64,000 bases of DNA from the NCBI RefSeq assembly GCF_028583425.1, contig NC_072793.1, positions 173,577,681-173,641,680 of the forward strand, read 5' to 3'. Below the pieces are notes generated by a model. That model was not told where the DNA came from. It was given only the letters and a program-made list of their open reading frames with translations, and did not search any database. The first letter of the stretch is position 1. Each line of letters starts with the position of its first letter. This DNA is from Eublepharis macularius (taxonomy: Eukaryota > Chordata > Lepidosauria > Squamata > Eublepharidae). The position numbers were made by a program, and so were the translations under genes. Positions 21,301 to 45,660 of the stretch are shown here, piece by piece.

Positions 21301-23349
21301 GTGAAGGAAAACTGAGATGTGCAGTCTGAAGTGGTTTAGTCCAGAGAGATTTACCACTTTTAAAACATTTCCTTAGAAAATGTAAATGATCTGGATATGT
21401 CCCCCTTCTGCCTGCTTCAATTGAATCCAGAAATGTACAAACCAGTATAGAATCATTCTCAATCCACTGGAACCAAGTTATGTTTTCTTTTCTCTAATAA
21501 CCAGATGTCTCATCTTGATCTGAGCTTTCACTGCCTGCACCTCCATAGGTGTCACGCCTGTGTTCATTCTCTTGTTGTTTTGGCAGGTCAAGAGCAGATG
21601 TCTGAAAAGGAAGGAAAGGAAGAAGACAGAAAAACTCCTAACACAGAAAGTTCTGAACAAGCAGAATTATCTGAGGAATTGTTAAGAAAAACAGAAGGCA
21701 AAGTTCTCCAAGTTTGTGAGCAGGAGGAGATTCTAGAAAATGAGAAGAATACTGAGACAGAGGAGAGAATTCTTCTGAGAAGGAGTCGAAGTAAGTTGAT
21801 TCTTCATGTGCTGAATAATAAAAACAACAGTAAGAGACACTTGATGTGCAGAGAGTGTGGGAAAAGCTTCAGCAACACCTCCAACCTCATTGCTCATGAG
21901 AGGATCCACACAGGAGAGAAGCCGTACAAGTGCTCTGACTGTGGAAAGACCTTTGGGAAGAAATCTACACTCATTACCCACAAGAGAATCCACACAGAGG
22001 AGAAACCATACGAATGTTTGGTCTGTGGGAGGAGCTTCAGCCAGACCTCCAGCCTCATTGCACATGAGAGAATCCACACAGAAGAGAAGCCGTATGAGTG
22101 TTCAGAATGTGGGAAGAGCTTCAGTTTAAAATCAAGCCTGGTTGCCCACAAGAGAATCCACACAGGAGAGAAACCATACAAATGCTCTGACTGTGGGAGA
22201 AGCTTTAGCCAGAAATCTGCCCTCATTGCGCATGTGAGAACCCACAGAGGTGAGAAACCCTATACGTGCTCAGTATGTGGGAAAAGCTTCAGCCAAAGCT
22301 CAAACCTTATTGCCCATGAAAGAATTCACACAGGAGAGAAGCCGTACTTGTGCTCTGATTGTGGGAGAAGCTTCAACTGCAGCTCCAGCCTTATCAGACA
22401 CCAGAGGATTCACACCGAGGACAAACCCTATGAGTGTTTGGACTGTCGGAAAAGCTTCAGCTGTAGTTCTAGCCTCATTAGACATCAGAGGACCCACACG
22501 GGAGAGAAGCCCTATGAATGCTCAGACTGCGGCAAAACTTTCAGTGTTAGTTCCCAGCTTAGCGTACATCAGAGGACCCACACAGGAGAGAAGCCATACA
22601 AATGCTTGGACTGTGGGAAAAGCTTCAGTGTGAGATCGAGCCTCAGTGCCCACCAAAGAATCCACACGGGTGAGAAACCTTATAAATGTACAGACTGTCC
22701 GAAGAGCGTCTACTTGAGATCTAGCCTCAATGCACACAAAAGAATCCATGGAGGGAAAAAGCCGTATGACTGTGCAGATTGCGGGAAGAGCTTCACTTGC
22801 AGTTCAAATCTCATTAGACACCAGAGGATCCATACGGGTGAGAAGCCGTACAACTGCACAGACTGTGGGAAAAGCTTCACGTTAAGTTCAAACCTTATTG
22901 CCCATCAGAGAACTCATACAGGAGAGAAGCCATACCAGTGCTCGGACTGTGGCAAATTCTTCAGTGTGAGTTCTCAGCTCAATGTGCACCAGAGAATCCA
23001 CACAGGAGAAAAGCCCTATGGATGTTTGAACTGTGGCAAAAGCTTCACTTGTAGTTCGGGCCTTATTAGACATCAGAGAACTCACACAGGGGAGAAACCT
23101 TATCAATGCTCGGACTGTGGGAAAAGATTCAACCTGAGTTCAAATCTCATTACACACCAGAAAACGCATAGAGGAGAAAAACCATACAAATGTGTGTACT
23201 GTGGGGAAAGTTTCTATACGAGACCAAATTTTGTTGAGCATCATAAAGCCAGCCACATGGATGCTCTAAACATGAAAACAGGGGACAGCAACATTAAGCA
23301 GAACTCCCAGTCTATTAACTACCAAATAAATTATGTAGGATGGGATTGA
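15311..23349 (+). CDS. Gene B: C2H2 zinc-finger protein with TRIM-like coiled-coil remnant (4 coding exons)
   Basis: Predicted nuclear DNA-binding protein of 641 residues. Exons are 15311-15334, 19457-19479 (tentative), 20794-20909 and 21587-23349. Their phases (0, 2, 1) join exactly. Exon 1 gives an eight-residue leader MDAAHLDQ, matching MAALETDQ of gene C. Exon 3 resembles the third TRIM-like coiled-coil exon of gene C. An acidic/basic spacer (residues about 55-140) precedes 17 fingers at about 142-612. No KRAB box is visible between exons 1 and 4, so TRIM28-type repression is not expected. If exon 2 is wrong, translation could start at the ATG at 20807. The C-terminal tail YQINYVGWD matches gene C. 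Confidence 0.85.
17212..17445. repeat. Palindromic MITE
   Basis: The arms (AGCAGAACCACAAGTGAC, then GTCAGCTTCCCTCAAG and TTTTGATGGGAAATGTAGGC) recur as reverse complement at 17352-17445. CTCTG flanks both sides as a possible 5-bp duplication. Only one copy is seen here; superfamily not assigned. Confidence 0.65.
17690..18060 (+). repeat. Interspersed repeat with CTGGATC...CCAGCATCCTGTTTCC head
   Basis: The head TCCAGCATCCTGTTTCCCAT and the segment TACATCCTGTGGCAGGGAGT form a repeat I recognise from lizard genomes. The head also occurs at 26833-27010. Family name unknown to me. Confidence 0.5.
18149..18186 (-). ncRNA. Hammerhead-ribozyme-like motif (PLE copy 2, left arm)
   Basis: Read on the minus strand: CTGAAGA, stem GCCAGC/GCTGGC, GAAA, then CGTC and AGG. 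CCT before the core can pair with AGG after it (helix I). Helix III is only AC/GU with no loop, so a single unit would be unstable and a dimer more likely. PLEs are known to carry hammerheads of this kind; activity here is inference. Confidence 0.55.
18782..18819 (+). ncRNA. Hammerhead-ribozyme-like motif (PLE copy 2, right arm)
   Basis: Identical core to the left arm, on the plus strand. CTGAAGA is at 18782-18788 and GAAACGTC at 18809-18816. Confidence 0.55.
19097..19197 (-). repeat. Fragment of palindromic repeat family 2
   Basis: GAGTCCAGTAGCACCTTTAA, GACTAACCTACTTTATTG and AGCATAAGCTTTTGCGAAC are present. It is the half-element form of the family that is complete at 61438-62010. Confidence 0.65.
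19457..19479 (+). CDS. Gene B exon 2 (tentative 23-nt micro-exon)
   Basis: CTTCCTTCCAG acceptor and ATGG|GTAAGA donor. Its 23 nt turn the phase-0 end of exon 1 into the phase needed by exon 3, where frame 0 would hit a stop. The fit is good but the exon is too short to have domain support; it could instead be non-coding. Confidence 0.4.
20092..20511. mobile_element. Non-autonomous hAT-like element with perfect 8-bp target duplication
   Basis: The element is 20100-20503, flanked on both sides by CTCATGAT (20092-20099 and 20504-20511). The left end is CAGAGATGGGCACAAA and the right end, reversed, TAAAGATGGGCACAAA. The interior has long imperfect inverted repeats around the CCCTTTAAACTGTC-type blocks. 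No ORF. Confidence 0.85.
20794..20909 (+). CDS. Gene B exon 3: TRIM-like coiled-coil segment
   Basis: CTCTCTAG acceptor and AACG|GTGAGA donor, 116 nt. The segment [20 protein letters not shown] aligns with LELELKLSHFSERRAILEGV of gene C exon 4. That is the heptad-rich part that in TRIM proteins ends the coiled coil. It contains an in-frame ATG at 20807 that could serve as an alternative start. Confidence 0.8.
21587..23349 (+). CDS. Gene B exon 4: 17 C2H2 fingers
   Basis: TTGGCAG acceptor at 21580-21586. After an acidic spacer come 17 fingers. Finger 11 has a Val in place of the core Phe and CPKS in its knuckle. The last finger is CVYCGESF...HHKASH, with a four-residue His-His gap. Fingers 7, 8, 12 and 15 share the helix start CSS(S/N/G)LIRH, and 9 and 14 share VSSQL(S/N)VH, a sign of block duplication. 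Stop at 23347-23349. Confidence 0.95.
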
Positions 23350-23465
23350 TCATTGGATCGAGGAATGCATGATCCTGCAGAAACTTCTTGCACACTACCC
23401 CCTTTGAATGTTCAAACATTTATATCTTGTCTTTTGATACAGTGTCCCCAAGGTGGCTTACAGTA

Positions 23466-23471
23466 AATAAA
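23466..23471 (+). terminator. Candidate poly(A) signal of gene B
   Basis: AATAAA lies about 115 bp after the stop; a second copy follows at about 23479. The nearby sequence may itself be a LINE 3' end, so use is uncertain. Confidence 0.35.
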
Positions 23472-23689
23472 ATATAGAATAAATTTTTAAAATCCCCATG
23501 TTGGGAGAGAAGCCGGCCTTCCTCACTCTCACCATCCTTCCAATCTGAAGAGTAGATGAAAACGCATAAAGCCGGACGGAAGACTATCGATTAAAATTAA
23601 GAGGGGACAAAAGATCCACCAAATATTAACAAGAAGTTGTGTTAAATTGATGTGCCTTTACTGCCTTTCCAAACACCGCCAGGGAAGAG

Positions 23690-23960
23690 GCCAAATTAAT
23701 TTGCTGGGTTAAGTCTTTCTATAACTTGGGTGCTGCCACCAAAAAGGCCCTGTCACATTTCCCTTCCTGACAAAAAGGTGATACAAAGTAGGGGTCCAAT
23801 TGAATGATTTCAGTGTCTGGCAAGGATGCTGAGAGAACGTGGTTCTTCAGCTATTTTGTCCCCATATTGGTTAGGACTTTAAAGGTGAAAAACTGCAGTT
23901 TAATCCGTACCCAGAAACAAACAAATATCCAATAGGTCTAATATGTTACAAGCAGCAGGA
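23690..23960 (-). mobile_element. LINE-related fragment
   Basis: GGGTGCTGCCACCAAAAAGGCCC-like text, a CTTTAAAGGTGAAAAACTGC block and ACCCAGAAACAAACAAA form a segment common in antisense L2/CR1 copies of lizards. Strongly decayed. Confidence 0.45.
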
Positions 23961-24231
23961 ATATTGTAAAATGACGGGATCCAGAAGAGCAGTTGTACAG
24001 CAGAACTTCTTGCTGGATTTTGCCCTAGCAAACACTTCTTGCACTTGCCACCATACCTTTAACTTTGGATCATGAAGACAATCTTTGGATGCGTGCATTT
24101 TATAACATTTAATTTTGAGAAAACTATTTCTGACATGTTTGAAAGAATGAAAAAGAATCCTTTAACGATTTCAGATGTTTCTGGTAGCCAGGTACCAAAA
24201 ATGATGGGGAAAGTCTAACCATCTAGAAAAG

Positions 24232-24524
24232 AAGAATAAGATTTGTCGAAGGCTTTCACGGCCGGAGAACGATGGTTGGGGTGGGTTTTCCGGGCTGTAT
24301 TGCCGTGGTCTTGGCATTGTAGTTCCTGACGTTTCGCCAGCAGCTGTGGCTGGCATCTTCAGAGGTGTAGCACCAAAAGACAGAGATCTCTCAGTGTCAC
24401 TTTGTCTTTTGGTGCTACACCTCTGAAGATGCCAGCCACAGCTGCTGGCGAAACGTCAGGAACTACAATGCCAAGACCACGGCAATACAGCCCAGAAAAC
24501 CCACAACAACCAAGAATAAGATTT
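24232..24524. mobile_element. Penelope-like element, copy 3 (inverted-repeat form)
   Basis: The element is 24245-24511, flanked by AAGAATAAGATTT (24232-24244 and 24512-24524). The two arms are nearly identical to those of copies 1 and 2, separated by a few bases (CACTTTGTC). Hammerhead-like motifs lie at 24325-24362 (-) and 24423-24460 (+). High arm identity suggests recent insertion. Confidence 0.82.
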
Positions 24525-25260
24525 TTTTAAAAAAATGTAAAAGTCCGGTCTTTTTATAAGACAACATATGTGGTATCAAGTAACGTTATTTTCTATATAA
24601 GCCACTGAAAGCTTTCCAGAGCAGGGAATTGAAGGATAAAGGTATGGTAAAGCAGTGTCTAGAAGTAAATTTTGTTTTGCAGGGGCTATCAGCTGCTGAA
24701 AATAATTGATCTCCCTGTCTCTCTGAAAACTCTACTGAAACACTACTGAAACTCAGAACACTAGGATTAGAGTGTGTCTGTCGTAACTTCATTCCCATGT
24801 GATTATCTTCCAATCGTTCCCAACGCAGAGTTGCTGCTGAACGATCTGCCCTCTGAGGAGGCTGTATGTCACGTCTCTGCGTAAGTCACTGCTCCAGATT
24901 TGCCTCCTGCCAGGCATGAAACACCTCCACCAGTGACTCGTGCAGAATCATAGGGAGTAGGCTCCTCTAAGGGCAACTAATGCCACGTACTATATAAATC
25001 ACCCTTTTCTGGATCCTGTCATCTTTATGAGAGCATTTATAACCATGCATCCCTTCCAAAGGGGACCCAAGGTGGATCTCAATAAAAGCAACAATAAAAA
25101 GTAGTATTCAAAAATTAAACTTATCCTAGACCAACTACAAGTTAATAAAAGTCACTCATTAAAAATGCCTGAATGTTGGTGAGCAGGCCATACCCATGCC
25201 ACAATGTAGGAGCAACTATGGAGAAGGCCTGAGAATGGGCTGAGGATATTCTAACTACCT
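24525..25260. other. Intergenic stretch between genes B and C, nothing recognised
   Basis: No exon-like ORF, RNA gene or repeat that I can name. A possible LINE 3' end is at about 25035-25130 (CAAAGGGGACCCAAGGTGG). Confidence 0.4.
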
Positions 25261-25261
25261 G

Positions 25262-26168
25262 GGTAGGGTTGCCAATTCAGTTTGGGAAATTCCTGGAGAT
25301 TTAGGGGTGGAGCCTGGAGAGGGGCGGGAACACAGCATGGTATAATGCCCTCCAAAGCTGCCATTTTCTCCAGGGGACCTGATTTCTGTAGTCTGGAGCT
25401 GATGAATGTGTGACTGTGCTTTGAAGGGCTTTTTTTGCCTCTCCTGCCAATCATTTTATTTACGTCTTGAGTAGGGTTGTCGACTCAGAGATTTGGGGGT
25501 ACAATGTAATAATAATAATAATGACAGTAATAACAGTGTGCTTATATACCACTCTTCTAGGCAGATTAGTGCCTCACTTCTAGCAGAGATCAAAGTCAGT
25601 GTTATTATTATCCCCACAATACAGCTGGTGAACTGGGCCTAAGAGCAGTGCTTACCCAAGGCCACCTACTGAGCTCATTGTAGCAGAGGGATTCGAACCA
25701 GCAAAGTGCTGATTTGCAGCCCAACCACTTAACCCCTATGCTACACCAGTATAGCCCTTAGGCTGTTAACTGAGCCTGCCAGGGTCAATGAACCCCATCA
25801 AAGGTTGGAAGCACAATGTCTTTCAAGGTCTCTGCTTTTCCAACCAGCGTCACTTCTGTCTGGTCTGGATTCAATTTCAATGTGTTTGCTTTCAGCTGAT
25901 TGACAACAGCTGTCAATGGGGATTTGCTCATTATTTCAGATGAGGGTTTTTTGCCACTTTGAACGGTTTTGTTTTGCAAACTAAATGCATTCACAACGAG
26001 CCCTGTTGTCAAGCAGTGACTCAGCAACTTTGATGGACCAATGGCCCGACAATGGCATACAATCCACCCTCCAAAGCAGCCATTTTCTCCAGTGGAACTA
26101 TCTCTGATCTGAAGATCTGTTGAGATTTGGGGCGATTTCCAGGTCCCACCTGGAGGTTGGCAACCTTA
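25262..26168 (-). repeat. GTTGCCAACC repeat copies (-) with nested SINE and L2 fragment
   Basis: One minus copy begins at 25262. A second starts at about 25477 (GGGTTGTCGACTCAGAGATT) and resumes at about 26040 (GGCATACAATCCACCCTCC to GGAGGTTGGCAACC). Inside it lie a minus SINE (25505-25752, box B read as GGTTCGAATCC in reverse) and a minus L2 block (25785-26027, LKANTLKLNPDQTEVTLVG). The order of insertion is therefore repeat first, then SINE and LINE. Confidence 0.6.
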
Positions 26169-26534
26169 GTCTTGAGGCCTCTCTGAAGTGGTCTGCTGCT
26201 TGTTCAATTTACCTCCGGCTGAGGCCTTCAAGGGGCCTCTTTGAACGGACCTGCTGGTTGCTCAATTTACCTCAGACTTTAAGCCTTTGAGGCGAGAAAC
26301 CAAGTTTTATTTTATTTCAGATTTGAGCCCTGAAACCTGACGACTTTTTACCCCAATCTGCATTTTTATTTATCTATTTGGGGGCAGAGACTGGGGTGGA
26401 TGAGGTCTGGAGAGGGACCTCAGTAGGGTATAATGCCACAGAGTCTACCAGCACCATTTTCTGATAACCATAAGTGATATTCATGGGGGATTTGCCCATA
26501 ATTTCAGATGGGTTCTTTTGCCATTTCTTTGAAT

Positions 26535-26783
26535 AACAACATTTGATTTATATACCGCCCTTTAGGACAACTTAATGCTCACTCAGAGCAGTTTCCAAAG
26601 TATGTTATTATTATCCCCACAACAATAATCACCTGTGCGGTGAGTGGGGCTGAGAGAGCTCTGAGAGAGCTGTGACTGACCCAAGGTCACCCAGCTGGCT
26701 CCAAGTGGAGGAGTGAGGAATCAAACCCAGTTTGCCAGATTAGAGTCCCGTGCTCTTAACCACTACACCAGACTGGCTCTACA
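26535..26783 (-). repeat. Sauria-type SINE, near full length
   Basis: It begins with a (AAC)n-like tail next to ATTTGATTTATATACCGCCC and ends with ACTACACCAGACTGGCTC, the reverse of the canonical head. Confidence 0.75.
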
Positions 26784-27406
26784 CCACTGGCTCTTTGCGT
26801 TTTCCTGTTGTGCAAACTAAATGCATCCATGAGCCCTGTTGGATCAGACCAGTAGGCCATCCAGTCCAGCATCCTATTTCACCCAGTGGCCAGCAAGTTG
26901 GCCCGGAGGGCTAAACCACCGGCGCATAGAGGCTGAGGCCCTCCCTGGCTATGCAGCCTGCCTGTTCCCACAAGAGGGCTCTAGAGGCACCTCCGACTGC
27001 TGGAGGAGAGACTTCTCCTTGTCTCTCTGGCTAGGACTGATCTTCCTAAAGGCAGCTGCGGAACCAATCGCTGCAGAAGGTGGAAGGAAGGAGGTACATC
27101 AAAGAGTGGAGATCAAAGCCTTTTGCCGCTCCTGCATTGAGGCACAGAACGGGCCAGCTTCTTCTGGAACCGCTGGAGAGAGAAGCTGTTGTCTTGCTCT
27201 CACCCTCCCTGCCACCCAAAAACCAGATCTTTGCAAGATCCCTGTTGTGCACGTGAGGAGGGGGGATGTCCCAGAATGAGGGGAGCATTTTTAAGACACC
27301 CCTGCTTTAGCCGAAGCGCTTGACCTCCTCCTAGAAGGGCTCGCCTTCTGGCCGTGGCCCAAAGCAGTGTAAACGGCACATCCAGTCTGAGTCTGGATGA
27401 AGGGAG

Positions 27407-41376
<13,970 letters not shown>

Positions 41377-41415
41377 AAACAATTAAGGGGATCTTCTCTT
41401 GAGGCAGGGAGGGAA

Positions 41416-41585
41416 GGCAGCGCGGTACAGCCTGATCTCGTCAGATCTTGGTACTTGGGTGGGAGACCACCATGAATGATTCTACTGAGGAAGGCAATGG
41501 CGAAGTACCTCTGCTTCTTCTCGCTTGCCTTGAAAGCCTCTCGATGGGGTCACCATAAGTCAGTTTTGTCTTGACGGCACATATG
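41416..41585 (+). repeat. 5S-rRNA-derived SINE
   Basis: GATCTCGTCAGATCTTGG, GGGTGGGAGACCACC and TTGACGGCACATA are present; an internal part of the head is deleted. Confidence 0.8.
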
Positions 41586-41852
41586 TCCCTCTCTTGCACA
41601 TATTCCGTTGTTTTGATGGCACCGGTGCAGGAGAATGTCCCAGTGGAACATGCTCCCACATTGTGCCCTTTAGGTGTCTTAGGTTGTCTGAGGGGAAAAG
41701 CAAAGGCAAACAAAAGCAGACACCCATCCTTGGCGCTGGTCCGTTTCTAACATCTGAGACCATTCTGGGTAAGCGAGAAAATAGAGAAACACATTCCCCA
41801 CCCCCACCCCTCTGGAGACATAACGTTCTGATTATTTTCCATCTTGGGAATT

Positions 41853-41858
41853 AATAAA
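41853..41858 (+). terminator. Candidate poly(A) signal of gene C
   Basis: AATAAA lies about 477 bp after the stop codon. Confidence 0.35.
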
Positions 41859-42454
41859 ACAGTATTGTCTTGTCCCAGTCTCTCCTTTTTCTGCCTAAAA
41901 TCTGCATAATTTGGAAGCACAAACCCTATCAGTAATCAGTACAGCCAGACCCACACTCAGCTTGGTGTCTGCATGCACAGAAATCTCTCCTAATCCTGAT
42001 TCAGATAGATGAAGAAGGTACAACAGAACTCCCACAATCCCGGCATTCTGCCCCACATGTGGTTTTTCCAGGGCAGAATTAGTCTGTCTTATGAGCGCAA
42101 CTTCGTTTCCTGAATCCACTTGCCTTGGACCCAGCCTGTGTCAACAGTGGCCACTGCTGCTGCAGCCCAGATCCAAGCCAGGTGGATCCCATGGTGCTGA
42201 CCATCCTGGTGCAAGCAGAGCCAAGAAGATCCGTTGTACTAACATCCCCGTGGCTTCAGGTGGGTAGCCATGTTGGACTGCAGCAGAACAGCAAGGCATA
42301 TGGTCGAGGCTAGGCGTGAGCCTTCCGACCGGTCTTCTATTGGGGTAAGGGTTGTATAATCCCAACCCTGACTTTTTCCATCGGTTCGATCATTGCCCCA
42401 TAGAACCCCATAGAATGTCTGATTGGGGGTTGGAAATATGAGCTGCCATCTAGA

Positions 42455-42600
42455 TCTTTTTTAGAGCTGTTATTATGGAACTGTCTAATTATGGTTTTAA
42501 TTTGAATTTTATTGTAAATTTACTATTGATGTCATTCGCCCTGAGCCCATTTGCGGGGAGGGCGGATTACAAATATAATTAATCAAATCAAAATCAATGA
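42455..42600 (+). mobile_element. LINE 3' end (CR1/L2 type)
   Basis: TTCGCCCTGAGCCCATTTGC, then GGGGAGGGCGGATTACAAAT, is the typical 3' UTR end of lizard CR1/L2 LINEs. Confidence 0.6.
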
Positions 42601-42679
42601 AGATGCTAACAAGATGGCTAGGGGGGACAGCATTATAACATCCAAATTATTGATCCTATAAGTATCTGACAAAGAGAGC

Positions 42680-42785
42680 ATTGACTCTTGAAAGCTGAAG
42701 GGAGCTCTGACTCTGGAAATCTCACATCCTGGAAATCTAGTTGGTTGCTAAGGTGCTACTGGACCCAAATCTTGCTCTTTGTTGG
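42680..42785 (+). repeat. Repeat family 2 fragment
   Basis: GACTCTTGAAAGCTGAAGGG, then GGAAATCTAGTTGGTTGCTA and AAGGTGCTACTGGACCC. Confidence 0.6.
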
Positions 42786-42999
42786 GGGTTGCAGCAGCAA
42801 TGAGATATACGTTTGCAGCGTCACAGAGTTTGATAATAGTGCAATGGAAATAAGTAGACAGACTTCTGTGGTTCTAGCTCTATAAAAATATTCTACTACA
42901 CAATTGGGTAAAAAAGGGTACATTTGGTAGGATACACAACAAACAGTTTCTGACTACATCTTGATAGTCTCAACTAGGTCCTAGAGAGAGAAAAGCTTA

Positions 43000-43740
43000 G
43001 ATTGCAAAGAGAAGTGGACTGTAGTAGACTGAACAAAGAGCAATAAAACCTTAGTATATGTTGCTAGCTAATTGCCCCCCAATAAACTGGCTCATCCAAT
43101 AGACATTCCTAGATTCCCTCATTAAGACTAAAGGCACCCACTTTCTCTGGCGGGAAGTTATCTTGAAGCCTAAGTGGCCCTATGCTAACTAGCTATCTGA
43201 CTAAACACACAGAACAACAGAATAACAATTTAACTCTTTCATGACTGAGCGTAGGACACTTGCAAAAAGTCCAACACACTTCTACTACAGAACAACACGG
43301 CTACCTACCTGAAATTACCCTGAAAATTGTGTTGATGTTCTAAGTGCTACTGTATTGAAGCAGTTTGTTTTATCTTGCCTGGGTCTTCACCACTTGATCT
43401 CAAGTGTAAATCTGGCAATGCCGACCCATAGAGGGTAGGTGCTTGGAAGGGGGAGGTCTGTACTCTGAGCCCTGCCCCAGTTGGGACCCTCCCAGAACAG
43501 AGTTGTGGCAGCCAAGGAGGCCCTTGATTGCTCCAGGGCGGTTTGGAGGGAGCGTGTGGAGGCCAGAGGGCTGTCTAGTGTCCTGGATGGCTCTGGTCAG
43601 ACCTGATTCAGATAAAGGGATGTGCTTAAGAAACTCTAGGCATCCTCTATTTTACCTGAATTGCTCTCCTTGCAAAAGAAAATTGTGTGTGTGTGTGGGG
43701 GGGGTGGAATTAGCAGCAAGGAAGACAGCTATGCGAGAGG
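43000..43740. other. Gene-free stretch, nothing firm recognised
   Basis: No domain-bearing ORF. A family 2 tail fragment may lie at about 43270-43350. Positions 43443-43745 are open but resemble no protein I know. Confidence 0.35.
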
Positions 43741-45480
43741 GGTAACAACGGAAGCTTTCACCAATTTTTACGGAGTCCGTTCCCCAAGATAGCAGATGAG
43801 GCTGTTGCTTAAGTTCAAAGAGTAATCTTTTATTAAAAGAGGAAAAACACACACGCACACACACAAGTAAATGTTAGGATAGAATAAGGGAGGGGAAGTA
43901 TATCTACCTATCCTGGAGAGTAGTCCAGTCCATGGAGGAAGAGAGTAGCTTCAAGCGTCCAGCGTCCTCGGCCAGGAGAGTGAGAGGCTTAGGGTAACTT
44001 CAAGCGAGCAATACTTCTGATCCAATAAGTGTGCACAGTTTGAATGGGGCAAGGATCCCTATTCTTATAGGGCAAAATGTGCCCTGAGGCGGGAAAGCCC
44101 TCCCAACCGTTGGAACAAAGATCCCAATGGTCAATTCCTGGGAATAACAAAGGTTTGATTACCTTGATTGCTTGCTGCTGGGGTGGGACAAAAGAGTAAG
44201 GTTTTGCTCTCCTGTTGAATTATAAAGAAACAGTTGTAAATTAATGTCCCTGGAGCTGAGTTGATGACTTTAAGTGGGAAATGTACCTTTCCCAGGAATG
44301 AATTATAAAACTTATGAGTGCTAATTGATTTCTCCTCAGTCATGGACTGTGGATCTCATCATGGAAGGAGGGAAAATAATGTGCTAACTGGGATGACACT
44401 GCGAGACCTTTCTTGCTCTGGCTCCACCTGGAGCTGAGAGAACTGTAAACTAGTAACTGCTGGTCACTCTGCATTTACATTTGGCATTCCATTCATGCCT
44501 AGATCTTCCGGGCAGGACTCAGCAACTGCTAGCTGGAATTCCCCTGTTTGCAAATCAAACTGCATTTAATCCAGGGGCCTTGTGATTTTTATATCACAGG
44601 TAGCTATTAAATAGCTATTAAACATGGCTGGGCCGGGCTTACACTGTCAAATCATTTAATTCCTAGCAGGAGGTACACCTCAATGTCTTTAGCTCGTTAC
44701 GGTTCTAGATCATAAGTAATGCTATCAGAGGACCTTTGCATTTTATCCTTTATTGCAACATAACCATTTGCATCTTTAACATGAAATAACTCAGAAGAAA
44801 ACTGTATCATTTGTTACTGCTACATAGATAATTAAAGGCGAGCAATTATGAGTTCATAAAATATCTAACCCAAAGATAAGCAGGTCACAAGCAAGGAGTC
44901 CCTTCAAAGAAGCTCCCAGTCAATTCAGCTTCCCATTTTTATAGGTTTTAAAATCATCTTCCAACAATAGCTAAGCTTCTCATACGTATGAATACCTGTT
45001 TGCCCTCATCCAACGCACCCCACCTTTGAACTATATCGTTGTTTTTGTGAAGTTGGGCATTCTGTCCATTCTTCTGCCCCTGGGCCTCAACACATAACAT
45101 CCACCAATACGTTTAGACAGTTTCTAATCTACAAGAGGTCATGTAATTGTGTACTTCTTTGTTTCTTACCCCTCTGGGCCTCTAGACCCCCTGCTTGGCA
45201 TGTTTAGTTCAAAGGCTAGACCATCTCTGCCTCTGGCCTGCAGAAGCTGTCTCCTTGATCTTTTCGGCCAAGACCAACAACTGTTCCCACATATTCCTGG
45301 CCATATCCGTGACACTGGGAGGGGATGACCTATCATTGACAGCCTATGCCCCCATTTCTGCAGCATATACTACATCAATTATACTCCCAAGAGGAGCTAA
45401 AATAAAGTTTTCTTCTCTCTCTTGCTCTTGAGCGTCCCACCGAAAGTTGCCTGTGTACAAAGCAAGGTTTTTGAAAACCC
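43740..45480 (-). mobile_element. Possible old LTR-retroelement remnant
   Basis: On the minus strand an AATAAAAG signal with a following LTR-like U5 region lies near 43830, and an AT-poor internal segment lies at about 45160-45460. It is clearly broken and old. Family, and even the assignment to LTR elements, are uncertain. Confidence 0.25.
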
Positions 45481-45539
45481 AGACAGATTATTATAGATTT
45501 AATTCATTTTCCCTCTGGGGAAAAGGCAGGGTGTAATGA

Positions 45540-45660
45540 ATTAAACAGGGAGCCAAAGCAGCTTATACCATTCTCATCTCCATTTTATCCTCACAACAAC
45601 CCTATGAGGTAGGGTAGGCTGAGGGAGTGTGACTGGCCCAAGGTTACCCAGCAAGAAATG
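45540..45660 (-). repeat. tRNA-derived SINE, antisense fragment
   Basis: CTCCATTTTATCCTCACAAC and AACCCTATGAGGTAGGGTAG blocks. Confidence 0.65.

Noticed and set aside
21733-23106. Several antisense ORFs within the finger exon
   Set aside because: Shadows of the periodic finger codons; repeated phrases such as TVQTLIGF come from the reverse of the linkers.
26839-27279. 146-residue plus ORF before gene C exon 1
   Set aside because: Its first half is an interspersed repeat (GATCAGACCAGTAGGCCATC) and the rest has no domain; it may overlap the 5' UTR of gene C.
43740-45480. Intact retroviral copy
   Set aside because: Only a vague LTR-like end and a decayed internal stretch; no recognisable gag, pol or env, so it is listed only as a possible old remnant.
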